From: Hyphomicrobiaceae bacterium
GTDB lineage: Bacteria; Pseudomonadota; Alphaproteobacteria; Rhizobiales; Methyloligellaceae
Length of the DNA stretch: 64,000 nt
Assembly (NCBI GenBank): GCA_028066055.1
Contig: JALCBY010000015.1
Location: 26,380 to 90,379, forward strand
Direction of reading: 5' to 3'
Of the stretch, positions 51,681 to 60,601 are shown piece by piece (within the stretch, counting starts at the first letter, position 1; each line of letters starts with the position of its first letter). The notes below the pieces were generated by a model that saw nothing but the letters and a program-made list of their open reading frames with translations, made no database searches and was not told the DNA's origin. The position numbers and the translations under genes were made by a program.

Positions 51681-52055
51681 ATGTCCACATGGTTTCGCAT
51701 ACCCTCCATCATGGAAATCGTCATTCAGGGACTGTTGGCGCTTTTCCTGGTTCTTTGGCTGCACGATCTGACCGCGGCGTTCGGTGCGCAAGCCTGTCCC
51801 GGCGGCCCCACCTGCTATCCGTGGGGCACGGAAGGACCGGTGGCCGGGGTCTGGCACTACAAGACCAAGGGCAACTATCTGCTGCACAACGCCGCGCAAA
51901 CTCTTTTGCTGGCCGCCTGCTTCGTCATTCCATTTGTGATGGAAGGACCCAGAAAAAGTTTAACGCGCGTATTGTTTGTTGGAGGTGCCGGCGTGCTGAT
52001 GCTCGCGCTGTTAAGCATCATCGGCAATGTCGCGGATATCAGGATCGGTGCCTGA
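51681..52055 (+). CDS. Small membrane protein of unknown function (124 residues)
   Basis: It has a hydrophobic segment near residues 12-30, a loop with two cysteines (CPGGPTCYPWG) and two further helices near residues 70-90 and 98-116. The cysteines, facing the periplasm in the likely topology, may pair. It follows the previous membrane protein gene by 12 bases. No family was recognised. Confidence 0.55.
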   Translation: MSTWFRIPSIMEIVIQGLLALFLVLWLHDLTAAFGAQACPGGPTCYPWGTEGPVAGVWHYKTKGNYLLHNAAQTLLLAACFVIPFVMEGPRKSLTRVLFVGGAGVLMLALLSIIGNVADIRIGA

Positions 52056-52300
52056 CACGAAAAATGCTGGTGCCAATGACATTCCCGCTTTACCGAGCTA
52101 TTTCCGAGAGATAATCGATTGCACTAGAATTCTGAATCTAAAGAAAGATGGTAATAACGAGTCAATAGCATCACCATAAAAAATTGAATGATATCTTATC
52201 CGATGCTTTTATATATGCAGTTAATGAATAAAAATAATGATCAGAAAATTCAAATATCGTAAAAAATTGATCCTATGAAATATTAAAAGGAGAAGACGAG

Positions 52301-52642
52301 ATGAAACAGCAAGATATAGACGACCTGATCGCGAGAAAAAAACCGGACGGAGTTATTCTCCTTGAGATCGACAAAGCGAAGTTGACCCCAGGGATCGTGA
52401 ATGGAACCTATTTTCTGACGGTTTGGGGTAGAAAGCCGTGGTCCACAATAAAAGTCGGTTTTGCACCGTGCATATACGTAGATCAACCCCAATACTGGGG
52501 CATACAAGTCATTGGTGTTCAATCGGGCATCGGCTTGCCTGTAGAGACCCCGTTCGAACATACCGAAGAGGTCACGCAAACCATGGGTAAAAAGGGTGTG
52601 GAGGCGATTGGGGTCAATCAGACGATAAAACTTGAAAAATAG
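52301..52642 (+). CDS. Orphan hypothetical protein in an AT-rich island
   Basis: AGGAG lies eight bases before ATG 52301, so translation is well supported. The 113-residue product is soluble, Lys-rich (KQQDIDDLIARKKPDG at the start) and ends NQTIKLEK. The upstream 245 bases (52056-52300) are among the most AT-rich of the window, and codon choice in the gene is richer in A/T than its neighbours. It may be foreign DNA. No family was recognised. Confidence 0.6.
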   Translation: MKQQDIDDLIARKKPDGVILLEIDKAKLTPGIVNGTYFLTVWGRKPWSTIKVGFAPCIYVDQPQYWGIQVIGVQSGIGLPVETPFEHTEEVTQTMGKKGVEAIGVNQTIKLEK

Positions 52643-52682
52643 GACCGGTTGACGACGGGATGACTGGAACTGCAGGCAGGCC

Positions 52683-53123
52683 TCACTCCCCGTCCGCGCC
52701 GCCGCCGTCATCCATGTCGCCACCGTTGGCCAAATCCCCGCCGCCCTGCAGCGCGTCCATATAGGCGCGCCAGCCGCCATAGTGGGAGATGTCCTGGTGG
52801 TTGCCTTCGGCCAGCGCACGGGGGTAGAGAATGCCGTCGACCGAGCGGCCGTCTTCCAGCGTCACGGGACCGCAATAGAGGTTGGGCGGTTCGCCCGCTT
52901 CCACGCGGGCCCAGATCGAATCGTCCATTTCGTACAACTCGCCCGGCACCGAGATGCCGCCTTCGCTCGCCGCCACTTCGAACATGCCCGGATGAACATC
53001 GCCGATGGAGTAGAGCCGATAATGCGGCGCGGTGCGCACGTCTTCCAGGAACGAGGCTCCGTCGAGATTGTGATGCAGCGCAAGCCCGCGCATCAGCGTG
53101 CCGTTGACGAACAGAATTTTCAT
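52683..53123 (-). CDS. Gamma-glutamylcyclotransferase-like (GGCT/AIG2) protein
   Basis: The 146-residue protein opens MKILFVNGTLMRG, the GTL(M) nucleotide-like loop of the GGCT fold, with a catalytic-type Glu in the centre (GELYEMDDSIW, about residues 61-71). Members include cyclotransferases and the C-terminal domain of allophanate hydrolase. The C-terminal 20 residues are Gly/Asp-rich (GGGDLANGGDMDDGGGADGE), a low-complexity tail. The substrate is unknown. Confidence 0.7.
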   Translation of the reverse strand: MKILFVNGTLMRGLALHHNLDGASFLEDVRTAPHYRLYSIGDVHPGMFEVAASEGGISVPGELYEMDDSIWARVEAGEPPNLYCGPVTLEDGRSVDGILYPRALAEGNHQDISHYGGWRAYMDALQGGGDLANGGDMDDGGGADGE

Positions 53124-53168
53124 GGGGCCATCATAACGGTATGGCGACGCGGCGCCAGCTTTTCGCGG

Positions 53169-53630
53169 TCAGGGGCAGCTTGCCCGCACCCAGATTTCGC
53201 CGTTGATGGGGTGTTCGGTCCAGAGTTCGCGGGTCTTGTAATACATGTCCGCCGGCAGGTTCTGGATCACCATATAGTCCGCTTTGTCGGTGCTGTTACG
53301 CAGGCCTTTGTCGAGGAAGGTGAGCGCCAGGTTGCTGTCCTCCAGCGCCGGGTCGTCCGGCACGAAATAGATGCGTGAGAAACCTTGGCTTGCGGTGAGG
53401 AAGCCTTTCAGGATCGCTTTGTCACCTCGGGTAATCTCGGCTTGCGCGAGCTTCGCGGCGGAGCCCGGCGGGGGCGGCAGCATGGTGAAAGTAAAGCTGT
53501 CGTCCTCCACCAGCCTGAAGGTGCCTTTGTCGAAGGCGCAAGTGTCTGCCGCCGTCGCGGGGACGGCAGCGGTCAGCAGGATGGCAATGCTGAATCCCGA
53601 TAGCCGCGATAACCATGTGGCGATGCGCAT
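53169..53630 (-). CDS. Secreted protein of unknown function (153 residues)
   Basis: The product has a signal peptide (about residues 1-28, ending TAADTC). The mature part has an acidic beta-rich look (DKGTFRLVEDDSFTFTML) and two cysteines near its ends (DTCAFDK and RASCP) that could form a disulfide. No family was recognised. Confidence 0.6.
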   Translation of the reverse strand: MRIATWLSRLSGFSIAILLTAAVPATAADTCAFDKGTFRLVEDDSFTFTMLPPPPGSAAKLAQAEITRGDKAILKGFLTASQGFSRIYFVPDDPALEDSNLALTFLDKGLRNSTDKADYMVIQNLPADMYYKTRELWTEHPINGEIWVRASCP

Positions 53631-53717
53631 GTTTCTGGTTCCTTTCCTCCCGGAGCCCGCGGGCCCGGCGCCGGATCATGCTGGCGCGCGGTGCGGCGCG
53701 TGGTTATCTTCGCGCCC

Positions 53718-54323
53718 ATGAAGCTCTATGTCACCCTCACCTCGCCCTTCGCCCGCATGGCGCGCATCGTCATGCACGAAAAGAGCCTGGAAGATCGTGT
53801 CGAGGTCATCCCCGCGCAAACGCGGACAATGGACAGTCCCTATTACGAGATCAACCCGTCGGGACGGGTGCCCTATCTCATCTGCGACGACGGCATGCGG
53901 CTGGAGGAATCGCAATTCATCTGCCGTTACTTCGACCATCTCGACGGCGAACCGCAGTTCGACCCCCCATCGGGTGCGGAAGGATGGGAGGCGCGCCGCC
54001 TCGAGGCGCTGGCCCGCAGCCTGCTGGACGGGGTGAGCGTGTGGGTGCGGGAGATCAAGCGTCCGCAGGGGGAAAGCTCACCCACCATCATCGAACATGA
54101 ACGTCGGCGCGCTGAACGCCTGACACGGGTGTGGGAGGACGAGATAGCGAGCCCCATGATGCAGGGTCCGCTCAACATGGCGCAGATCACGCTGATCTGC
54201 GCGCTGGAACAGGATCGGCGGATTCCCGGGTTCGAATGGCGTGCGTCGTGTCCGGCTTTGTCGGAATGGGCGGATGCCATCGGCGCGCGCGATGCGGTGG
54301 TCAGGACGCAGGCGCCGACGTAA
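53718..54323 (+). CDS. Glutathione S-transferase family protein
   Basis: The 201-residue protein begins MKLYVTLTSPFARMARIVMHEKSLEDRVEVIP, the GST thioredoxin-like domain with SPF as the likely glutathione-contact start, then NPSGRVPYLICDDGMRLEESQFICRYFD. The all-helical C-terminal domain follows from about residue 90. ATG 53718 is preferred over 53691 by homology. The reaction is unassigned; GSTs conjugate or reduce hydrophobic electrophiles. Confidence 0.87.
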   Translation: MKLYVTLTSPFARMARIVMHEKSLEDRVEVIPAQTRTMDSPYYEINPSGRVPYLICDDGMRLEESQFICRYFDHLDGEPQFDPPSGAEGWEARRLEALARSLLDGVSVWVREIKRPQGESSPTIIEHERRRAERLTRVWEDEIASPMMQGPLNMAQITLICALEQDRRIPGFEWRASCPALSEWADAIGARDAVVRTQAPT

Positions 54324-54344
54324 GGCTCGTGCGCCCGACCAACC

Positions 54345-54899
54345 TCAATCGAGTTTGACGACCCGGTCTCCGACGCTCACAAGGCCATCCTGGACGATGC
54401 GCCCGAGCCGCCCGCGCAGCATGTGCGTCCGTCCATCGCCGGTGTTGACGAACACGCCCGCATCCCGCCCGTAGCGCTCGATGAAGCTGGCGCAGGCCAT
54501 GTGCGGAATATCGGTGATCTCGATGATGGCGTTTCCGACGGCGATGCGCTGGCCCGGCGGTGCGTTCTCCGGCGACAGGTTGAGATCGACGAGGAGATTG
54601 TCCCCGGCAAGCGGCCACCTGTTGCGTTCGCGGGCAATCAGCCCAAGGCAGCGGGTGTTCATGAGCGAGACCTGAACATCGGGGTGCGGCTGGCCGTCAT
54701 CGGTCGACTTCCAGCTGCCCTTGGCCCAATGATCTCCGGCCACGCCGCCCTTGCCGCTCAGCTCGCAGCGTTCCACCTCGACGCGTTGGCCCTTCTCCGG
54801 ACGTGTCACGATGCCTTCGAGCACACCCTCATCGGACGGCGATGCGAGAATATGCGCCAGACCGGCAAGCAGCTCTTCTCGTGTGGTGAATTCGCTCAT
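54345..54899 (-). CDS. MOSC-domain protein
   Basis: The 184-residue protein has the MOSC pattern: KGGVAGDHW near residue 50, NTRCLGLIARERNRW, GDNLLVDLNLS and HMACASFIERYGRDAG with the conserved cysteine (about 137), then QDGLVSVGDRV. MOSC domains bind molybdenum cofactor or carry sulfur in molybdenum enzymes. The single domain suggests a partner acting on small substrates such as N-hydroxylated compounds, by analogy with YiiM/YcbX. It is convergent with the GST gene. Confidence 0.83.
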   Translation of the reverse strand: MSEFTTREELLAGLAHILASPSDEGVLEGIVTRPEKGQRVEVERCELSGKGGVAGDHWAKGSWKSTDDGQPHPDVQVSLMNTRCLGLIARERNRWPLAGDNLLVDLNLSPENAPPGQRIAVGNAIIEITDIPHMACASFIERYGRDAGVFVNTGDGRTHMLRGRLGRIVQDGLVSVGDRVVKLD

Positions 54900-55100
54900 C
54901 GTCGCCTCCCCCCGATTGCCTCGGCCCCTTGGCCGAGCCGGGACCCTAAGGCCATTTGCAGCGCATGAGAAGCTTCAAGATCATGGACGTGCGCCGGGCG
55001 CGCCGCCGTCGTTTCTACGCGGATGTCCTCAAACGCCGACAAGTCGTGGCATGATGCGACTGCACAATTTTGTCGGCCGTTCGACCGGAGGGAAGAAGCC

Positions 55101-55472
55101 ATGGATATGAAAAAGATGCTGGAGGACTTTGACGAGGCCTACAACAAGGCTTTCAACCGGGGAGACGCCGCAGGGTGCGCCGCATTCTTCACCGAAGACG
55201 TGATCCTGCTCGCGCCCGGCGAACCCATGGTGCGCGGGCGGCAGGCCTTCGAAGACATCTACAAGTCCCGGATGAAGCAAAGTACCGGCGGCACGCACAC
55301 CAATGAGCTGGTGGAGTATGGCGTTGACGGCGATACGGCCTATCAGGTGGGCAAGTTCGCCGTGGAAGGCGTGGAAGACGGCGAACAGGGCTATTTCGTC
55401 AATGTGCTGAAACGTCAGGCGGACGGCTCGTGGAAGGTTGCCGTCTCCATTTTCAACAACGCCAAGATCTAG
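55101..55472 (+). CDS. NTF2-like (DUF4440/SnoaL) protein
   Basis: From ATG 55101 (GGAGGG upstream) the product is 123 residues: an N-terminal helix, MLEDFDEAYNKAFNRGD, the FFTEDVILLAPGEPMVRGRQAFEDIYKS motif and the closing strands SWKVAVSIFN. It is a DUF4440-type cone-fold protein of unknown activity. It shares the fold, not close identity, with the protein encoded at 50614-51033. Confidence 0.75.
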   Translation: MDMKKMLEDFDEAYNKAFNRGDAAGCAAFFTEDVILLAPGEPMVRGRQAFEDIYKSRMKQSTGGTHTNELVEYGVDGDTAYQVGKFAVEGVEDGEQGYFVNVLKRQADGSWKVAVSIFNNAKI

Positions 55473-55492
55473 CGTGATGGACTGGTTTCAAC

Positions 55493-55702
55493 CTATTGCG
55501 GGTTTCGCCCGGTGTGTGGCGGCAACTCGGGCTTCTGCGCGCGCCAGCGCCGCCAGGCATAGATGCTGAAGCCGACGAGGCCGATCGTGAACAGGGCCCA
55601 TTTGGCCTGTGCCCCGTAGGCTTGCTCGACGACGACGCAGGCCATCAGAAAGGCGATCAGCGCCAGATTGGCAATCGCGGACTCGGCCAGAAACTTCTTC
55701 AT
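55493..55702 (-). CDS. Small membrane protein of unknown function (69 residues)
   Basis: From ATG 55702 the product starts MKKFLAESAIANLALIAFLM, with two membrane helices (about residues 8-28 and 35-52) and a basic tail (WRRWRAQKPELPP). Longer frames from 55750 exist. The real start is uncertain. It is convergent with the NTF2-like gene before it. No family was recognised. Confidence 0.45.
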   Translation of the reverse strand: MKKFLAESAIANLALIAFLMACVVVEQAYGAQAKWALFTIGLVGFSIYAWRRWRAQKPELPPHTGRNPQ

Positions 55703-55848
55703 AACGCTCAACGCACACAACAGGATAGACACACAGGCCCAATGGACCATGAGCCTACCCTACACGCAAAAGCCTTAAGGAGCGATTAGGGCCGGCCTGT
55801 GCCCCCGGCTGGGCAACGACCGGCCCCGGTTCGTTTCATCCGCGAGTC

Positions 55849-58131
55849 TTACCGGAACCGCCGGCCGCCCCCTCCCCGGCGTCCTTCAAAGCCGTGGAAG
55901 CGCTCGAACGAGGGGTGCTGGAAGCGCCGTTCCGCATTTTGAAAGATCTCCTGGCGCTGCTGGAAGAGCTGTTCGCCGCGTTCGCGTCCCGCCTGATGCC
56001 GGTCCAGGAATTCCTGGTTCGCGCGGGGCTGGGCAACGGGCTGCTTGCGCTTTTTCGTTGCCGGCGCCTTTTGCGAAGGTCTCTGCCATCCCTTCGGCCC
56101 GTGCTGCTGCCACTGGCCTTTCTTGTTGCGGAAGACGTCGCCGTTCTTGTTGGCAAAGAGATCGCCCTGCTTCGCGCCGAGCGCCTTGGGGTCGCCCTGC
56201 CGCCAGTTGCCGGGCGCCCTGGTCCCGTCCCGCGAGGCCCAGCGGTTGGTCGGCGTCACATATTTGCGGTCCCATGACTTGTAGACATGGCCGTCGATGA
56301 TGCCGGCGCGGTAGACATTGCCGTCGGGTCCGCGCACCGCCACATAGGCGCCCTGATTGAAGGGGCCCCAGGCCACGCCGCCGCGCACGTAACCGCCGGT
56401 GTTCCTGTTGTAGATGCCGCCCGCGGCAATCCCGCCATAGGGGCCGTAGGCGCGTCCCCAGTGGGCGTCGAAGGTGCCGCGTCCGGGCAGGTAATAAACG
56501 CCGGAGCCGTAGCTCACATGCCAGGGACGGTAGATCGGTCCCCAACCGGGGCGCAGCACCCAGTAAGGCGGATAGTACCAGCCGGTGCCGTAAACGAAGG
56601 TGCCCCAGGCCGGGAAGCCCCACAGATAGCCAGCGGTATAGCCGTAGACGACATATTCGGGCGTTGCGTCATACACACGCACATAGGTGGCGTTGTAGAC
56701 GGGCGAGGACGGCGGCATCTTGTAGATGTCGTTCGGCACCTTGTCGGCGGGGACGAACGGACCTTCCGGTGTGTCGCCGACGAACCAGACGCCCTTGTAG
56801 AGCACGTAATATTTCTGCCCCACGCGGATCACCGTGTAGTTGGTGTTCACCGCATAGGCCAGGTTCGTGCCCTTGATGGGCTTGAATTCGGGCTCGCCGA
56901 AATAGGTCACGTTGACGGTCGGGCCCTTGCGGCTCACCCGCGCGGTGGTGGGAATGGACGCCTGCAGGCGCGCCTCGTCGCTTTCCGATGTGCCGGGAAT
57001 GGAAGCCCGCACCACTGAGTAAGGCTGTCCGTCGGGGATGAGTTGAAACGCATCGGGCAGGCTGTCGGAGGCGAAGGCCCAGGGACCCTGCATCAGGTTC
57101 GCGGTCTTGAACCAGCGCCCGGAGGTGAGGAAATACCAGGTCTTGTCCGAAGGATCGAAGAACACGTCCGTGTTGGCGTTCGACACCCATTCAAGCCGCG
57201 TGCCCGGAATCTTCTTCAGTTTGGGGGCGCCCTTCACGAGAATAAGCTCGGACGGCCTGTCGGTGACGATGACGACAGGTACGGCGCCGTCCTTGAAGGG
57301 CTGCGGCGGGATCGCGGCGGTCGCCTCTTTCCAGTTGTCGTCCTTTGGCAGTTTCGACAGGGCCGCGGGCAGTTCCGTCACCGGCGTCCACGGGCCCTTG
57401 ATGTCGGATGCGGAGACCCACGATTTTCCGATGCGCAGGAAATAGACCCGCGGCTTGCCAGCGACCAATAAGTCCCAGTTTGTGTTGACGACGAACTGCA
57501 CTCCTTCGGTGCCCTTCACCGGTGCCGTGGCCGGTTCGCCATTGGTCTGGAGCAGGACGGCGGGCTTTTCCGACACGAAGATGGGCGGGGCGTCCGTCGA
57601 CAGGCCCTTCACATCGGCCATGCGCTCCTGGTCGGCGAGGCTCGCGCGGAACCGCGTCAGCGACAGGGTGAGTGGGCGCGCCGGGAGCAGCGATCCGATT
57701 TTGACCGCCACTTCCGACAGGTCGCCCCGCGACAGCGTTGAGAAATTCACGTTGGTAACCGCCAGATCGCTCAAGGTGATTTCATCGTCCTCGCGGTCGG
57801 GAGACGTGTTCGCGGTAACCGTGATGACCCCGAAGGCCGGGTTTTTCGCACCCTTCTTGCGGTATTCGCTGGCGATGAGCGCCGTCGTCGTCTTGAAGCC
57901 TTTCCACGCCGTGACCTGCGGCTGATGCAGCGTGAGGGTGGAGCCGTCCGCGGTCTGGAAACTGCGCGGCCATTTGCCGGAAAACTTTATCGCGTCGGAC
58001 GCGTTGGAAGCGCCGGATTGCGCCAGGGCGGGCGCGACCGAAAGTGCGGTCAGGATGGCAGCGGCCAGCAACAGAACAAGCGACTGCCAGACAATTTGCG
58101 TTGTGAAAGTTTGAGTGGAGGATCGGGACAT
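55849..58131 (-). CDS. Large secreted protein with three internal repeats and a Gly/Tyr-rich C-terminal half
   Basis: The 760-residue protein has a signal peptide (about 1-38, ending ALAQSGAS). Residues about 204-263, 307-367 and 416-474 are three copies of a roughly 60-residue unit of the form V/IKGT...NTN...V......Y/W..L/Y..G.WF/V....GPW/F...LP....IP. After these, residues about 480-620 are rich in Gly, Tyr and Trp (GYLWGFPAWGTFVYGTGWYYPP). A basic, Gln/Arg-rich tail ends in GGGGRRFR. Similar proteins are often called carbohydrate-binding family V/XII-like, but the function is unknown. It likely sits in the periplasm or on the surface. Confidence 0.72.
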   Translation of the reverse strand: MSRSSTQTFTTQIVWQSLVLLLAAAILTALSVAPALAQSGASNASDAIKFSGKWPRSFQTADGSTLTLHQPQVTAWKGFKTTTALIASEYRKKGAKNPAFGVITVTANTSPDREDDEITLSDLAVTNVNFSTLSRGDLSEVAVKIGSLLPARPLTLSLTRFRASLADQERMADVKGLSTDAPPIFVSEKPAVLLQTNGEPATAPVKGTEGVQFVVNTNWDLLVAGKPRVYFLRIGKSWVSASDIKGPWTPVTELPAALSKLPKDDNWKEATAAIPPQPFKDGAVPVVIVTDRPSELILVKGAPKLKKIPGTRLEWVSNANTDVFFDPSDKTWYFLTSGRWFKTANLMQGPWAFASDSLPDAFQLIPDGQPYSVVRASIPGTSESDEARLQASIPTTARVSRKGPTVNVTYFGEPEFKPIKGTNLAYAVNTNYTVIRVGQKYYVLYKGVWFVGDTPEGPFVPADKVPNDIYKMPPSSPVYNATYVRVYDATPEYVVYGYTAGYLWGFPAWGTFVYGTGWYYPPYWVLRPGWGPIYRPWHVSYGSGVYYLPGRGTFDAHWGRAYGPYGGIAAGGIYNRNTGGYVRGGVAWGPFNQGAYVAVRGPDGNVYRAGIIDGHVYKSWDRKYVTPTNRWASRDGTRAPGNWRQGDPKALGAKQGDLFANKNGDVFRNKKGQWQQHGPKGWQRPSQKAPATKKRKQPVAQPRANQEFLDRHQAGRERGEQLFQQRQEIFQNAERRFQHPSFERFHGFEGRRGGGGRRFR

Positions 58132-58279
58132 TCTGAACTCCGCGTCGACTTGGAAATAATGTGAAACCTATTTGGGCTTTGTTTCGCGAACTTTAAAGGC
58201 AATGTCACAGGCAATTGTGACGGCATGACGCGACCCGCGCGACTGGAAACGTTGTTCCGGTTGTGGCAAGAGAGGCGGA

Positions 58280-59095
58280 ATGAAACGCACCGACCTTTAC
58301 CCCTACGACACCGGCTACACCCCCTGGGTCGTCAGCCGCTTCAATCCCCGCTTCAGCTGGGCGCTCTATGTACCGAAAACCTTGCCCGACGATACCCCCG
58401 CCCCGCTCCTCGTGCTCATTCACGGCTCGACGCGGCAGGATACGTTTCGAGAGGGTTTTCGCGACTATGCCGAGCGTACCGGCACCGTGCTTCTGACCCC
58501 GTTGTTCCCCATCAACGGTGCGGAGCCAGGCGACGTGCATGGTTACAAGCGCATGGACGGTCACGGGTTGCGATACGACCTGCTGCTACTCGACATGATC
58601 GATGAGGCGGGGAGCATATGGAACTTGAAAACAGACCGTTTCGCCATGCACGGCTATAGCGGCGGCGGCCAGTATGTGCACCGCTTCATGCTGCTGCACC
58701 CGGAGCGGTTGAGCGCGGCGTCCATCGGCGCGCCGGGCAGCATCACTCTGCCCGACCCTGCCCATTCCTGGCCCTCGGGCATCCAGGATATGGAGGCGCG
58801 TTTCGGCAAGAGCTTCGACGCGGCGGCTCTCGCCAAAGTGCCCGTCCATTGCGTGATCGGCGCCGACGATACGCAAGTGTGGGAAATCGCACGCACGCCC
58901 GACGACCCGCTCTATCTGTCCGGCGTAAACGACGAAAAAACCAACCGCCGCGCCAAGCTGAAATTGCTGGACGATGCCTTCAGCGGGCTGGGTTGTTCTA
59001 CCCGTCACGACGCGGTGGACGGCGTCGTGCATGATGAGCACGCCATGTTCCCCTTCGTCATTGCGTGGCTGGATGAGGTTTTGCCGAAGTCCTGA
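58280..59095 (+). CDS. Alpha/beta-fold hydrolase, first of a duplicated pair
   Basis: The 271-residue protein has the oxyanion-type LVLIHGST (about 45-52), the nucleophile motif HGYSGGGQY (Ser about 126) and a C-terminal HDEHAMFP with the candidate catalytic His. The layout resembles PHB depolymerase/esterase-type hydrolases. There is no signal peptide, so it is cytoplasmic. AGAGGCGGA directly precedes the ATG. Its tandem copy follows 116 bases after its stop. Confidence 0.8.
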   Translation: MKRTDLYPYDTGYTPWVVSRFNPRFSWALYVPKTLPDDTPAPLLVLIHGSTRQDTFREGFRDYAERTGTVLLTPLFPINGAEPGDVHGYKRMDGHGLRYDLLLLDMIDEAGSIWNLKTDRFAMHGYSGGGQYVHRFMLLHPERLSAASIGAPGSITLPDPAHSWPSGIQDMEARFGKSFDAAALAKVPVHCVIGADDTQVWEIARTPDDPLYLSGVNDEKTNRRAKLKLLDDAFSGLGCSTRHDAVDGVVHDEHAMFPFVIAWLDEVLPKS

Positions 59096-59211
59096 ACCCA
59101 TCTGCCATGTTCGGTGGGTATTCGGTAAAGGCAGTGTCGCAGGCAATTGTGGTGGCGGGACGCGACCCGCGCGGCTGGAAACCTGTCTGGAGCTGTGGCA
59201 AGAGGGGCGCC

Positions 59212-60027
59212 ATGAAACGCGCCGACATTCACCCTTACGATACCGGGTTCACCCCCTGGGTGACGAGCCGCCATGATCCGCGTTTCTGCTGGTCGCTTTA
59301 CGTGCCGAAGTCGGCGAGCGACGACACCCCTGCCCCGCTCCTCGTGCTCGTCCATGACGTGCTTCGAAACGACTATTTCCGCCGCGGCTACCGTGACTAT
59401 GCGGAGCGCACGGGCACGGTCCTGCTGACGCCGCTGTTTCCCTTGGGCGCGGCCGGTCCGGGAGACTTGCACGGGTTCAAAGAACTCGTCGGCCACGGGC
59501 TGCGCTACGACCTGCTGCTGCTCGACATGATCGACGAAGCCGCGGCCATGTGGAACCTGCAGACGGAGCGCTTCGCCATACACGGTTACAGCGCCGGCGG
59601 ACAGTGCGTGCATCGCTTCCTGTTGGTGCACCCGGATCGTATCAGCGCGGCCTCGGTCGGCGCGCCGGGCAGCATCACCCTGCCCGACGAGAGCCGGCCC
59701 TGGCCCGCGGGCGTGCAGGATTTCGAGGCGTGTTTCGGCAAGAGCTTCGATCCGGCCGCTCTGGCAAACGTGCCCGTGCATCTGGTGATCGGCGCCGATG
59801 ATACCGATGTCAAAGGCATAACCCGCAAGCCCGGCGACGCGGCCTATGCGCCAGGCGTGAACGACGAAACCACCAACCGCCCGGCCAAGCTCCGCAAGTT
59901 TGACGCGGCGCTTCGCGCGCTCGGCTGCACCACGCGCCACGAGGTGGTGGAAGGCGTTGGCCACAATGGCAAGGCCATGATCCCGTCCGTCACCGCCTGG
60001 CTGGATGAGGTGTTGGCGAAGGGTTGA
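59212..60027 (+). CDS. Alpha/beta-fold hydrolase, second of a duplicated pair
   Basis: This 271-residue paralogue of the preceding gene starts MKRADIHPYDTGFTPWVTSR and keeps the motif HGYSAGGQC, where the usual Gly after Ser is Ala. The C-terminal catalytic region is GVGHNGKAMIPS. The start ATG 59212 is preferred because the leader of the first copy ends exactly here. An open frame extends upstream to 59107. The small differences in the elbow and lid suggest a change in substrate preference. Confidence 0.8.
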   Translation: MKRADIHPYDTGFTPWVTSRHDPRFCWSLYVPKSASDDTPAPLLVLVHDVLRNDYFRRGYRDYAERTGTVLLTPLFPLGAAGPGDLHGFKELVGHGLRYDLLLLDMIDEAAAMWNLQTERFAIHGYSAGGQCVHRFLLVHPDRISAASVGAPGSITLPDESRPWPAGVQDFEACFGKSFDPAALANVPVHLVIGADDTDVKGITRKPGDAAYAPGVNDETTNRPAKLRKFDAALRALGCTTRHEVVEGVGHNGKAMIPSVTAWLDEVLAKG

Positions 60028-60134
60028 GGCGCGGCGTTTTCTCCTGCGTGTTTGCCGCGCCGCGTCCGCTCCCCTCGTCACGTCCGGCGTGGATATGCTA
60101 GGCTGGTCTCTCGTTACTTCGGGAAGGGAAGGAG

Positions 60135-60452
60135 ATGTGCCAGATCTTTGCCGGCCAGTCGCCGGAGCGTTATGCGTATGAGACGCGGTCCGTCCGCCTT
60201 GGAGGCCATGTGACCAGCGTCCGGCTCGAAAAAGCCTATTGGGATATGCTCGAAGACATCGCCGCGGCCCAGGACATGCCGCTGGCGCGCTTTCTGACCA
60301 CATTGCACGACGAGGTGCTGGAGCTCGGCGGGGAAACGCGGAATTTCACCTCGCTGCTGCGCTGCGCGTGCCTGACATATGTCGAGCAGGTCCAGGGCAA
60401 TGCGGCGGAAACCGCCGCGCTCAGGGAAGAGGCCCAACGCAGCGTCGCCTGA
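60135..60452 (+). CDS. Ribbon-helix-helix (RHH_4-type) protein
   Basis: The 105-residue product has CQIFAGQSPERYAYETRSVRLGGHVTSVRLEKAYWDMLEDIAAAQDMPLARFLTTLHDEVLE, which matches RHH_4: a short beta-strand (TRSVRLGGHVTSVRLE) and two helices. The family occurs in alphaproteobacteria with a DNA-binding fold, and its targets are not known. It is followed by a region with a palindrome at 60497-60514, which could be its operator. Confidence 0.8.
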   Translation: MCQIFAGQSPERYAYETRSVRLGGHVTSVRLEKAYWDMLEDIAAAQDMPLARFLTTLHDEVLELGGETRNFTSLLRCACLTYVEQVQGNAAETAALREEAQRSVA

Positions 60453-60496
60453 CAAGGCGCGGCCCCTGACCCGGCGCGAGGCCGATTGGCGCCCGT

Positions 60497-60514
60497 GTAG
60501 TATCTCCATACTAC
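60497..60514. promoter_or_regulatory. Perfect inverted repeat upstream of the GMC operon
   Basis: GTAGTATCTCCATACTAC has seven-base arms around CTCC. It lies 45 bases after the RHH gene and 105 bases before the small frame at 60602. A dimeric regulator, perhaps the adjacent RHH protein, could bind here. Confidence 0.55.
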
Positions 60515-60601
60515 CCGGCGGGGCGTTGCGGCGTTTACACTTATATTGATGCAAGCGGTCGAAGGACCGTGAACACCGACATAACCGGGAGGAGGTCCGA
60601 C

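Larger units (their letters stand above)
58195..60027 (+). repeat. Tandem duplication of 932 bp unit (gene plus 85-nt leader)
   Basis: The two hydrolase genes start 932 bases apart (58280 and 59212) and end 932 bases apart (59095 and 60027), so both encode 271 residues. The 85 bases before each ATG also match without gaps: AAAGGC at 58195-58200 and 59127-59132, then CAGGCAATTGTG and CGCGACCCGCGCG in both. The duplicated leader suggests that each copy carries its own expression signals. Confidence 0.85.
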
